A stretch of 64,000 nucleotides of DNA, from assembly GCF_900115705.1 (NCBI RefSeq), contig NZ_FOXL01000004.1, positions 62,001 to 126,000 of the forward strand. The letters are read 5' to 3'. The notes below the pieces were generated by a model. That model ran no database searches. It worked only from the letters and a program-made list of their open reading frames with translations, and was not told the origin of the DNA. This document shows positions 29,994-36,304 of the stretch, in pieces. The stretch's first letter is position 1; every line of letters begins with the position of its first letter. Made by a program: the position numbers and the translations under genes. This stretch comes from Frateuria terrea. GTDB taxonomy: Bacteria > Pseudomonadota > Gammaproteobacteria > Xanthomonadales > Rhodanobacteraceae.

Positions 29994-30670
29994 CCATGAA
30001 AACTATCCAATTGGCCGGCGAGCTGGGCTCCAAGTTCGGGCGCTTGCATCGAGCGGTGTTGGACACGAACACCCCGGCAGAGGCGGTGCGCTACCTATGC
30101 AGCCAGTTCCCTGGAGCTGCGGCCTACCTCTACGGCGCGGAAAGGCATGGGATCCGTTTCGCAGTCTTCCGCGGCAAAGAAAATCTGAAGGTCGACCAAC
30201 TGCACGAGCCGGTGGGCAACGACGTCATTCGAATCGTTCCGATCATCACGGGCAGCAAGAGCGGCGGAGTGGTCAGCGTGATAGTAGGCGCCGTGTTGGT
30301 CATCGTCGGCGCTATCGGTGCGTACACGCCCTTTGGTCAGGCCTACGGTGGCGCCGCGTGGGGGCCTTACCTGATGACCGCCGGGTGGGCCATGGTCGCC
30401 GGCGGCATCGTGCAGTTGCTCACGCCCTTGCCGAAGGGCGGAAAGGGCAAAGACAGCCCCGCGAACGAGCCAAGCTACGTCTTCTCCGGCTCGGTGAACA
30501 CCCAGGCTCAGGGCAACCCTGTGCCGCTCCTCTACGGCCGAATGATCGTCGGCTCGGCGGTCATCAGCGCCGGCATCAATGCCGAGGACTACTCGCCCGT
30601 CAGCAGCGGCGTGGGTCCCGGCACGCCTGGCCATAACCCCAAAACTCCGTACGACGAGGTGCTGGCATGA
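29990..30670 (+). CDS. Phage tail assembly protein (lambda gpI-like)
   Basis: 226-residue protein matching the lambda tail assembly protein I family: N-terminal beta-grasp-like LAGELGSKFGRLHRAVLDTNTPAEAVRYLCSQFPG, two hydrophobic glycine-rich helices (VVSVIVGAVLVIVGAIGAY; GWAMVAGGIVQLL), and a conserved NVNTQAQGNPVPLLYGRMIVGSAVISAGI-like C-terminal segment (here starting GSVNTQAQGN). GTG start at 29990 overlaps the previous stop; ATG at 29996 is an alternative. It normally sits between gpK and gpJ in siphophage tail operons; here it stands alone among satellite-like genes, which is odd. Confidence 0.85.
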   Translation: MTMKTIQLAGELGSKFGRLHRAVLDTNTPAEAVRYLCSQFPGAAAYLYGAERHGIRFAVFRGKENLKVDQLHEPVGNDVIRIVPIITGSKSGGVVSVIVGAVLVIVGAIGAYTPFGQAYGGAAWGPYLMTAGWAMVAGGIVQLLTPLPKGGKGKDSPANEPSYVFSGSVNTQAQGNPVPLLYGRMIVGSAVISAGINAEDYSPVSSGVGPGTPGHNPKTPYDEVLA

Positions 30671-30849
30671 CGCGCGACGCCTTCACGATCATCCGTGACT
30701 TTGCGGACGCGGCCGGCCGGTTGTCTAACACCGCCAAGGACTGGCGAGAGGGGCAGTTCCGCCGTGGCGACCTGACGGACGCGGCCAACACCATCGAGGG
30801 CTTGCGCGCCCTCCTGGTGGAACTCCGGCAGGGAGAGGTTCAGCGATGA
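30667..30849 (+). CDS. Small hypothetical protein (60 aa)
   Basis: 60-residue helical protein (MTRDAFTIIRDFADAAGRLSN...LRALLVELRQGE). It is ATGA-coupled to the tail protein gene. An ATG overlapping its stop (30846) opens a short frame that runs into the following hairpin and is not called. Confidence 0.5.
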   Translation: MTRDAFTIIRDFADAAGRLSNTAKDWREGQFRRGDLTDAANTIEGLRALLVELRQGEVQR

Positions 30850-30866
30850 CCACCCTTCAGACACGA

Positions 30867-30892
30867 CGAAGCCCGCGGGCAGGCGGGCTTCG
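30867..30892. other. Perfect 10-bp hairpin after alpA-2 operon
   Basis: CGAAGCCCGC and GCGGGCTTCG pair around a 6-base loop, 17 bp past the stop of the 60-aa ORF. No T-tract; likely a 3' end or processing structure. Together with 30893-30984 it forms the gap before the replication gene. Confidence 0.5.
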
Positions 30893-30984
30893 AGGTGACA
30901 CGTACAACACCAACGCGCCGAACCTTACCCCCCCGATCCCTTCGGACGTCTAGCGATCGACGCAGGCTGCAGGGTGAGGTGAGC

Positions 30985-31884
30985 ATGCGTCCAGCGATAC
31001 AGTCGAACGGCGAAGGAGCGCATAGGGAGCGCGCTCAGCGCCAGCGCTCAGCGCAATCTGCTGGTGAGCGGCGTGCCGTAGTGGTTCTCTGGCGCAACGC
31101 CATCTGCTCGGCAAGCTGTCCGCTCACTGCAACGCAGCGGCATGTAGCCCTCTGCTTGAGCCTATACGCCGATCACGATGGCACCCGCTGCCACCCCTCA
31201 GGGGAGGCGCTGGCCGTCGCCACAGGGCTCTCCACGAGGTCTGTGCGTTCCTCGCTCACGGCCATTGAGGAAGCGGGCTTCGCTCGGCGCCAGATGATGA
31301 AGGGCAAGGGTCAAGCCTGGCGGTGGACAATGTGGACGCTCTTGTTGCCCGAAGGTGCGGAACGTCTTTCCCTACCTAAGCGGAAAGGTGAGGAAGCAGA
31401 TTCCGCACCTTTGGGCGAAGGTATGGAATCTGACGACACAAAGGTGCGGAACGTCGTTCCAAAAGGTGAGGAACGACGTTCCACTGACTTTGACCATAGG
31501 GACTTTGACCATATAGACCAAGAGAGCAGCGCTTCCGCCCTCACTCCCTCAAAGGGAAAAGGGAAACAGGAACGCCTGACGTTCAAGCAGTGGGCAGAGA
31601 GCATTGTCGAGGGAGAGGCACTCATTCCGGCAGACCATCCTGAGGCAATCGCCATCCGGACCTATGCCGATCGCGTGCAGCTCCCCACGGAGTTCTTAGG
31701 CCTGGCATGGGAATGGTTCTCGCGCAAGTACGAAGAGAGCCCGAAGACCTATGCAAACTGGCCGCGGCACCTGCGTAACGCTGTCGAAGGCGCTTGGGGT
31801 GGTCTGTGGCGCATCAATCACGAGGGCCGCTACGTCCTCACGACAGCCGGCGAGCAGCTGAAGCGCGACCTGGAGTCCGCGTGA
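30985..31884 (+). CDS. Helix-turn-helix replication-initiator-like protein
   Basis: 299-residue protein. The N-terminal third has an HTH_36-type winged helix (LTATQRHVALCLSLYADHDGTRCHPSGEALAVATGLSTRSVRSSLTAIEEAGF), a linker rich in Lys/Glu/Asp follows, and the C-terminus (LGLAWEWFSRKYEES ... YANWPRHLRNAVEGAW) resembles the DnaT/phage O-type domain that loads helicases. Start at 30985 (MRPAIQ) is placed after AGGGTGAGGTGAGC. Expected role: origin recognition or helicase loading for the excised element. Family call is by pattern. Confidence 0.7.
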   Translation: MRPAIQSNGEGAHRERAQRQRSAQSAGERRAVVVLWRNAICSASCPLTATQRHVALCLSLYADHDGTRCHPSGEALAVATGLSTRSVRSSLTAIEEAGFARRQMMKGKGQAWRWTMWTLLLPEGAERLSLPKRKGEEADSAPLGEGMESDDTKVRNVVPKGEERRSTDFDHRDFDHIDQESSASALTPSKGKGKQERLTFKQWAESIVEGEALIPADHPEAIAIRTYADRVQLPTEFLGLAWEWFSRKYEESPKTYANWPRHLRNAVEGAWGGLWRINHEGRYVLTTAGEQLKRDLESA

Positions 31885-32177
31885 TGGCCCAGGTACGCGT
31901 TCTCTGCCAACAGTGCGGCCGCGCGATGGCTATCAATTCCGACGCCCCAGGACGGCCGCGCAGGTACTGCGGCGACGTCTGCCGGCAGCGCGCCTGTAGG
32001 GCACGTCACGAAACTATTGACCTTGCCGCTGGCACCGGTACGCTTCGCCAATCCACGGCACCCAAGCCCACGGCACGGGACCGCCAAGGAACCTCGCGTT
32101 CTGTCGAGACGCACCGAGCCCACGGCTCGCAAGCATCGACCTCACCGCGGCACGGGCCACGCCCAAGCGCGCGCTGA
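31884..32177 (+). CDS. Zinc-ribbon hypothetical protein (97 aa)
   Basis: 97-residue basic protein: CQQCGRAMAINSDAPGRPRRYCGDVCRQRACR is a compact four-cysteine ribbon seen in many phage-borne small proteins; the rest is a Thr/Ser/Arg/His-rich tail. It overlaps the replication gene stop (TGATG). Possibly nucleic-acid binding. Confidence 0.6.
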   Translation: MAQVRVLCQQCGRAMAINSDAPGRPRRYCGDVCRQRACRARHETIDLAAGTGTLRQSTAPKPTARDRQGTSRSVETHRAHGSQASTSPRHGPRPSAR

Positions 32178-32245
32178 CGAGCTGACAACCAGCTCGCAGT
32201 GCGCCCGCGCGCACTCCGAGCGAATCGACCTATTCGGAGATACCC

Positions 32246-33703
32246 ATGCCCAAGGCTACTCGCGCGGAACAGATCCTCGCCCAGTTCAAGAACCCCAACG
32301 CTGCCAACGGCCCGCAGTACCACCGCGAGGTGGTTTGTGATCCAACCATCCTCATCGACGCCAGGGCCGAGATCGGCAAGCTTGGCCGCGGCTTTGACTT
32401 CAACAACGAAGCGTGGGGTAACGATCGTCGGTCCCTCCTGGCCAAGCGAACGGAGGTGCGCAAGTTGCACAACGAGCTGCGCGAGTCCACGCAAAAGCTG
32501 GTGCGGGATGCGCCTGCCGATCGCTGGAGTGCGGAGCATCAGGCGACGTACGACGCCCGCATGAACGCAATGAGCTATCTTTCCTCGATCGCGAACCTGA
32601 TCGAGCAGGATCTCGATCTCGGGGATGGCAACTTCACCGCGTCGGCCGGCGCTGGCCCGGACCTGCGTGATTCTGACGGCCATCGCGTCGGCAAGGTGCT
32701 GACCAACTCCGTCCTGCGCAACGAGCACAGCATCGCCGCCAGCCTGGGCGTTGGCCCGTCGGAAGGCATCAGCCTCGCCGACTTCGTGCGCGGCGTGGCC
32801 AACATGCGCAGCACGGAAGCGGTGCGCAACACACTGAGCGAGGGCACCAGCACGTCGGGCGGCTACACGGTCCCCACGGTGCTCCTGCCGGGCATCCTGA
32901 GCGCGCTCACCCCCGCGTCTGCGCTCATCAAGGCCGGCGCGGCCGTGGCTGTCCTGGACACCGAAGCGAAGAGCTTCAACATCGCGGGCGTCGACTCGAT
33001 CCCGACGGCGGCGTGGCGCAACGAATCGGGCAACGTGGCCGAGAGCGATCCGGCCTTTCGGTCGATCACCATCACCCCACGCAGCCTGGCGTTCCGATTC
33101 AAGGTCTCGCGCGAGCTGCTGGCCGATAGCCCGAACCTGGAGCCCACGCTGCGGACGGTCATTGCGAGCGCCTTCGCCAAGGAGCTGGACCGCGCGGGCC
33201 TGCTGGGCACCGGTACGGCGCCCGAGATCCGCGGCTTGCGCAACATCACCGGTGTCAACCTGGTCAGCTCGGGCACGAACGGCGCAATCCTCACGAACTA
33301 CGCCAAGTTCATCAACGCCTCGCGCATCATCAAGGAAGTCAACGCCCCCGCGCCGAACGCCGCGATCATGTCGCCGCGCGAGGAAGAGACCATGGCGCTG
33401 TTCGAGGACACGACCGGTCAGCCGCTGCGCCGACCCGAAGCGCTTTCGGGCTGGAGCTTCTACACGAGCTCGCAGCTTCCGACCGATCTCACGGTTGGCA
33501 CCTCGACCGACTGTGCAGAGGTATACGTCGGCGACTTCTCGCAATTCGTGTACTTCATGCGCGAGGGCGTGAGCATCCAGCTCGCCACGGAGCTCTACGC
33601 GGAGACGGGCGAGGTTGGCTTCATCTGCCACACCCGCGTCGACGTGGCCGCCATGTACGCCCAGGCCTTCGCCGTGATTCAAGGCGTGCGCCCGCCGGCA
33701 TAA
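32246..33703 (+). CDS. Major capsid protein, HK97 family
   Basis: 485-residue HK97-fold capsid subunit. The N-terminal ~190 residues form a helical delta/scaffold-like region; the core starts near the GTSTSGGYTVPTVLLPGILSAL segment and includes the typical FKVSRELLADSPNLE (E-loop/spine helix), GTGTAPEIRGLRNITG and the P-domain stretch VGDFSQFVYFMREGVSIQL. Upstream CGGAGA is a fair ribosome site. No prohead protease, portal or terminase gene is beside it, so the N-terminal region cannot be processed by an element-borne protease. In helper-dependent satellites such proteins alter head size or provide satellite-only heads; here that is inference. Confidence 0.9.
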   Translation: MPKATRAEQILAQFKNPNAANGPQYHREVVCDPTILIDARAEIGKLGRGFDFNNEAWGNDRRSLLAKRTEVRKLHNELRESTQKLVRDAPADRWSAEHQATYDARMNAMSYLSSIANLIEQDLDLGDGNFTASAGAGPDLRDSDGHRVGKVLTNSVLRNEHSIAASLGVGPSEGISLADFVRGVANMRSTEAVRNTLSEGTSTSGGYTVPTVLLPGILSALTPASALIKAGAAVAVLDTEAKSFNIAGVDSIPTAAWRNESGNVAESDPAFRSITITPRSLAFRFKVSRELLADSPNLEPTLRTVIASAFAKELDRAGLLGTGTAPEIRGLRNITGVNLVSSGTNGAILTNYAKFINASRIIKEVNAPAPNAAIMSPREEETMALFEDTTGQPLRRPEALSGWSFYTSSQLPTDLTVGTSTDCAEVYVGDFSQFVYFMREGVSIQLATELYAETGEVGFICHTRVDVAAMYAQAFAVIQGVRPPA

Positions 33704-33815
33704 GCATCAGCCTTGCCCCAGGTCGTGCTGGGGCAACGGACAAGCCGGTGAGTGTCCGCAACAACCCCGGCAGCGCGAGCTGGTTCTCTTTCCAGTACCT
33801 GGCGATCGCGCCAGA

Positions 33816-33842
33816 GCCGGCCCTCATGGGCCGGCTTTGCTT
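33816..33842 (+). terminator. Terminator after capsid gene
   Basis: GCCGGCCC and GGGCCGGC form an 8-bp stem with TCAT loop followed by TTTGCTTT. A weaker GCCCCAG/CTGGGGC hairpin lies at 33715-33735. Together they end the capsid transcript. Confidence 0.8.
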
Positions 33843-33904
33843 TAAGCCTGCTTATCCTTGACCTAGACTCGGCTCGCCGATCGAGGCGACCTAAGGAGCA
33901 GGGG

Positions 33905-34081
33905 ATGAGCGACTTCAAGATAGGCGATGTGGTTCAACTCAAAAGCGGTGGACCAGCGATGACAATCACCGCGGTTGGACCGACGACACTTACGTGCGAA
34001 TGGTTCGATCAGAGCGAAATGCCGCACTCGAAGGTGTTCGTACACAACGCGGTAGAGATATACCAACCCCCTAGCTTCTGA
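33905..34081 (+). CDS. DUF2158 (YodC-like) small protein
   Basis: 58-residue protein: FKIGDVVQLKSGGPAMTITAVG ... CEWFD is the signature of DUF2158/YodC, frequent in phages and islands. Start ATG at 33905 follows AAGGAGCAGGGG. It is a separate cistron between two terminators. Function unknown. Confidence 0.85.
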   Translation: MSDFKIGDVVQLKSGGPAMTITAVGPTTLTCEWFDQSEMPHSKVFVHNAVEIYQPPSF

Positions 34082-34087
34082 GACGAG

Positions 34088-34110
34088 AGCCGCCTTCTGG
34101 CGGCTTTCTT
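34088..34110 (+). terminator. Terminator after DUF2158 gene
   Basis: AGCCGCC and GGCGGCT pair with a TTCT loop and are followed by TTCTT. It starts seven bases past the DUF2158 stop. The next 250 bp before the following ORF show no gene. Confidence 0.8.
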
Positions 34111-34360
34111 CCCTCTGGCCCAGGGGGGCATTCAAAGTCCCGGCCGGTCTGGCCTCGGAAACCGACCGTTCCCTCACGCATGGGTTTTTTTCCTCCCACG
34201 GAAAAACGCCAGGACTACGGAAACAGGCAAAAAAGCGCAGAGCTACGCCGTTTATCCGGGTGGCTGTCCGCAAGTCAGAGGCTGCCATCCGTCACCCTGT
34301 CTTGCGATCGCCGAGAATCGCGCGGACGATGGGCGCACTGACAGGATAGGGGGCTCATGC

Positions 34361-35095
34361 ATGGAGATTGCTCCGCTGGGGCATTCGTGGCCGAGCTTGC
34401 ACTGGTGGCTTTCCCTCACGGCGGCCGACCAAGGCTCCTGGATTTCGGGAATAGGTTCTCTGGCCGCCGCGGCCGTCGCTGTGCTGATCGCCGGTGCCGA
34501 GCGGCGCCATCGGCACGCCCATCAACGCGTGCAGCAAGCGCTCGCCGATTACAGGATCTGCGTTCAGCTCGAACCGGTGTTCCAGGATCTGTGCCAGGCC
34601 GGGGAACACTTGCTCGATGAACTTCGCACGTTGGCGCCTGGGCAAAAGTCAGAGCTTGACCTCCGGCAGCATCTTCGGCTGGCCACATTTCGCGCCGCAG
34701 CCGAACTCAACGTGGTAAGCGAAAACATATCTCGAGAGTTGGCAGTCAATGTCCTGGCCAGCATCGGGCTTAGCAGGAAAATTGCCGCGTCCATTGAATC
34801 GTCCATAACAGTCTTGCCACCGCCACCACCGCCGCCAGCCACAACAGATCGGGTGTTCGGTATGTTGGCTAGGATACGAGGCCGGCACATGGCTTCCGCT
34901 TTCTCGCAGGATCCAGAAGTTCGCGACTCCTTGTGGCATGACGCACAAGTGCTCGTGTATCACTCTGACAGGGCGCTGATACGCATGCGCGCCACCATAG
35001 GGTTTCAGGCAGACATGCCGAAGTTCGAAGGTCCTCCCAGCCTCGATCTGCCAGCTGAAGTGCCAGCGCCCAGCGTGCCAAGCGATGCCGAATAA
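34361..35095 (+). CDS. Hypothetical membrane-anchored protein (244 aa), last gene of element
   Basis: 244 residues. One hydrophobic helix near residues 30-46 (SGIGSLAAAAVAVLIAGA) anchors a helical cytoplasmic or periplasmic domain rich in Arg/Glu/Leu, with a proline run (VLPPPPPPPATT) at about 152 and a final Pro/Ser-rich tail. No close family is recognised. It sits alone before attR, a common position for cargo such as defence or immunity genes, but no catalytic motif is visible to support that. Confidence 0.55.
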   Translation: MEIAPLGHSWPSLHWWLSLTAADQGSWISGIGSLAAAAVAVLIAGAERRHRHAHQRVQQALADYRICVQLEPVFQDLCQAGEHLLDELRTLAPGQKSELDLRQHLRLATFRAAAELNVVSENISRELAVNVLASIGLSRKIAASIESSITVLPPPPPPPATTDRVFGMLARIRGRHMASAFSQDPEVRDSLWHDAQVLVYHSDRALIRMRATIGFQADMPKFEGPPSLDLPAEVPAPSVPSDAE

Positions 35096-35133
35096 AATGC
35101 GTCAGAGGTTCAGGCAGTGGGCAACTCGGCGTC

Positions 35134-35152
35134 GGGGGTATATCTGGGGGTA
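35134..35152. repeat. Integrase arm-type repeats, right end
   Basis: GGGGGTAT at 35134 and GGGGGTA at 35146, with the same spacing and near-identical spacer as the pair at 25891-25910. Located about 50 bp inside attR. Confidence 0.65.
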
Positions 35153-35201
35153 GCCTGCACCGTGAGGGCCAGCAGCCCGCGAAGTAGACGGCTTTTCGCT
35201 G

Positions 35202-35218
35202 CCCCCCTTGGCACCAAT
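35202..35218 (+). other. attR of the tRNA-Leu element
   Basis: CCCCCCTTGGCACCAAT equals the attL string with one G missing. The surrounding bases do not form a tRNA, so this is the element-side copy of the 3' tRNA sequence joined to the original downstream DNA. Confidence 0.75.
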
Positions 35219-35251
35219 ATCGAAGCGGACGCGTTTCCACCCCTTCCGGAG

Positions 35252-35277
35252 AAACCCGCCCTATGGCGGGTTTTTTT
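35252..35277 (+). terminator. Original tRNA-Leu terminator (outside attR)
   Basis: AAACCCGCC paired with GGCGGGTTT, CTAT loop, then a T-tract. Almost identical in stem and T-tract to the one at 25821-25846; before integration it would have followed tRNA-Leu directly. Confidence 0.8.
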
Positions 35278-35355
35278 GTTTCAGACGCGTGCAGTGCTTG
35301 CATTGCGCAGAGCGCCCACCTACTTTTCCTTCACTATTCCCAAGGAGGGCTTGCA

Positions 35356-36006
35356 GTGATCAACATCGTGCTCGTGGACGATCACGAACTTGTACGCACC
35401 GGCTTCCGCATGATCCTGCAACAGCAGCCGGACGTACGCATCAAGGGAGAAGCAGGGACGGCGGAAGAGGGATTGCGGCTGATCCGCACCTTGGCGCCTG
35501 ACGTGGCGCTGGTCGATGTGCACATGCCGGGGATGAGCGGCATCGAGCTGACCGAGCGGGTGATCCGCGCCAAGCTCAACACGCACATCATCATCATCAC
35601 CGTGGTCGACGACGCGCGCTTTCCCAAGCGGCTGCTCGACGCGGGCGCACTGGGTTACCTCACCAAGGGCTGTTCGGCGGACGAGTTGCTGGTGGCGGTG
35701 CGCCAGGTGGCCAGTGGGCGTCGCTACCTGGCGCCGGCGGTCGCGCAGCAGTTGGCCCTGGCCACGCTCGACGGCAACAGCGGGTCGCCCTTCGACGCGC
35801 TTTCCAGCCGCGAACTGGAAGTGGCCATGATGCTGGTCCGCGGCAAGCCGCTGACGGTGATCGGCGACCAGCTCAGCCTGAGTCCCAAGACGGTCTCCAC
35901 CTACAAGCAGCGCCTGATGGAGAAGCTGCAGGTGGAGCATGTGATCGGCCTGGCTCACCTGATGACCGTGCATGGGCTGCTCGACGCACCCAACCAGGTC
36001 GGATGA
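35356..36006 (+). CDS. LuxR-type response regulator (GacA/UvrY-like)
   Basis: 216-residue cytoplasmic regulator: receiver domain INIVLVDDHELVRTGFRMIL with the phospho-acceptor in ALVDVHMPGMSG, then a LuxR/FixJ HTH (LSSRELEVAMMLVRGKPLTVIGDQLSLSPKTVSTYKQRL). Close in pattern to GacA/UvrY, which in other gammaproteobacteria drive CsrB/RsmZ RNAs. The start is GTG at 35356 behind AAGGAGGG; the reading frame extends upstream through the terminator and is not used. No sensor kinase gene is adjacent. Confidence 0.85.
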   Translation: MINIVLVDDHELVRTGFRMILQQQPDVRIKGEAGTAEEGLRLIRTLAPDVALVDVHMPGMSGIELTERVIRAKLNTHIIIITVVDDARFPKRLLDAGALGYLTKGCSADELLVAVRQVASGRRYLAPAVAQQLALATLDGNSGSPFDALSSRELEVAMMLVRGKPLTVIGDQLSLSPKTVSTYKQRLMEKLQVEHVIGLAHLMTVHGLLDAPNQVG

Positions 36007-36076
36007 TCGTCTCGCTCTCGCGCTAATGCGGTAGCGAGTCGGCTTTGCCGGCTCGCGATGATCCATTGCAAGACGA

Positions 36077-36114
36077 ACCTTGGGCGCGGCGGTGGTCGCG
36101 CCCAAGGTCTTTTT
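36077..36114 (+). terminator. Strong terminator after response regulator
   Basis: ACCTTGGGCGCG and CGCGCCCAAGGT make a perfect 12-bp stem with 8-base loop, followed by CTTTTT. It begins 70 bp past the regulator stop; the bases to 36250 hold no gene. Confidence 0.9.
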
Positions 36115-36255
36115 GCGCGGTCATTCCTGGCCCATGCCGGAGCGACCAGCTTTTGCAGCTGCGTAAGTAAGCACGGGCTTCTTTCCGCGAAAGTCAGCGA
36201 TGTGTCGTGTGTGTCAGCCAGCGTTCTGTTCCAAAATCCGGCGCTGCCTGAACAC

Positions 36256-36287
36256 AAAAAAAGCCGGACATATGTCCGGCTTTTTTG
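36256..36287 (-). terminator. Bidirectional terminator before rne 3' end
   Basis: AGCCGGACAT and ATGTCCGGCT form a 10-bp stem with no loop bases outside the centre, flanked by A-tract and T-tract, so it can act in both directions. It ends rne (minus strand). Confidence 0.9.
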
Positions 36288-36304
36288 CTCATGGAAGGCT
36301 GGTG

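Larger units (their letters stand above)
25761..35218 (+). mobile_element. 9.5-kb integrated element at tRNA-Leu (phage satellite or reduced prophage)
   Basis: Bounded by attL (tRNA-Leu 3' end) and a one-base-shorter attR at 35202-35218. Integrase arm-type GGGGGTAT repeats lie just inside both ends. Cargo in order: tyrosine integrase, small coupled ORFs, AlpA-like regulator, DUF4224-like, hypotheticals, a second AlpA-like regulator, a lambda gpI-like tail protein, a replication-initiator-like protein, a zinc-ribbon protein, an HK97-type capsid protein, a DUF2158 protein and a membrane-anchored protein. No terminase, portal, protease or tail tube is visible. Base composition in 28.1-29.5 kb is clearly more AT-rich than the host. 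Confidence 0.85.

Noticed and set aside
30846-30896. Very short ORF after the 60-aa element gene
   Set aside because: ATGA overlap exists, but the frame runs directly into a perfect hairpin and has no further support.
25761-35218. Full-length inducible prophage
   Set aside because: No terminase, portal, protease, tail tube, tape measure, holin or endolysin could be found in any frame.
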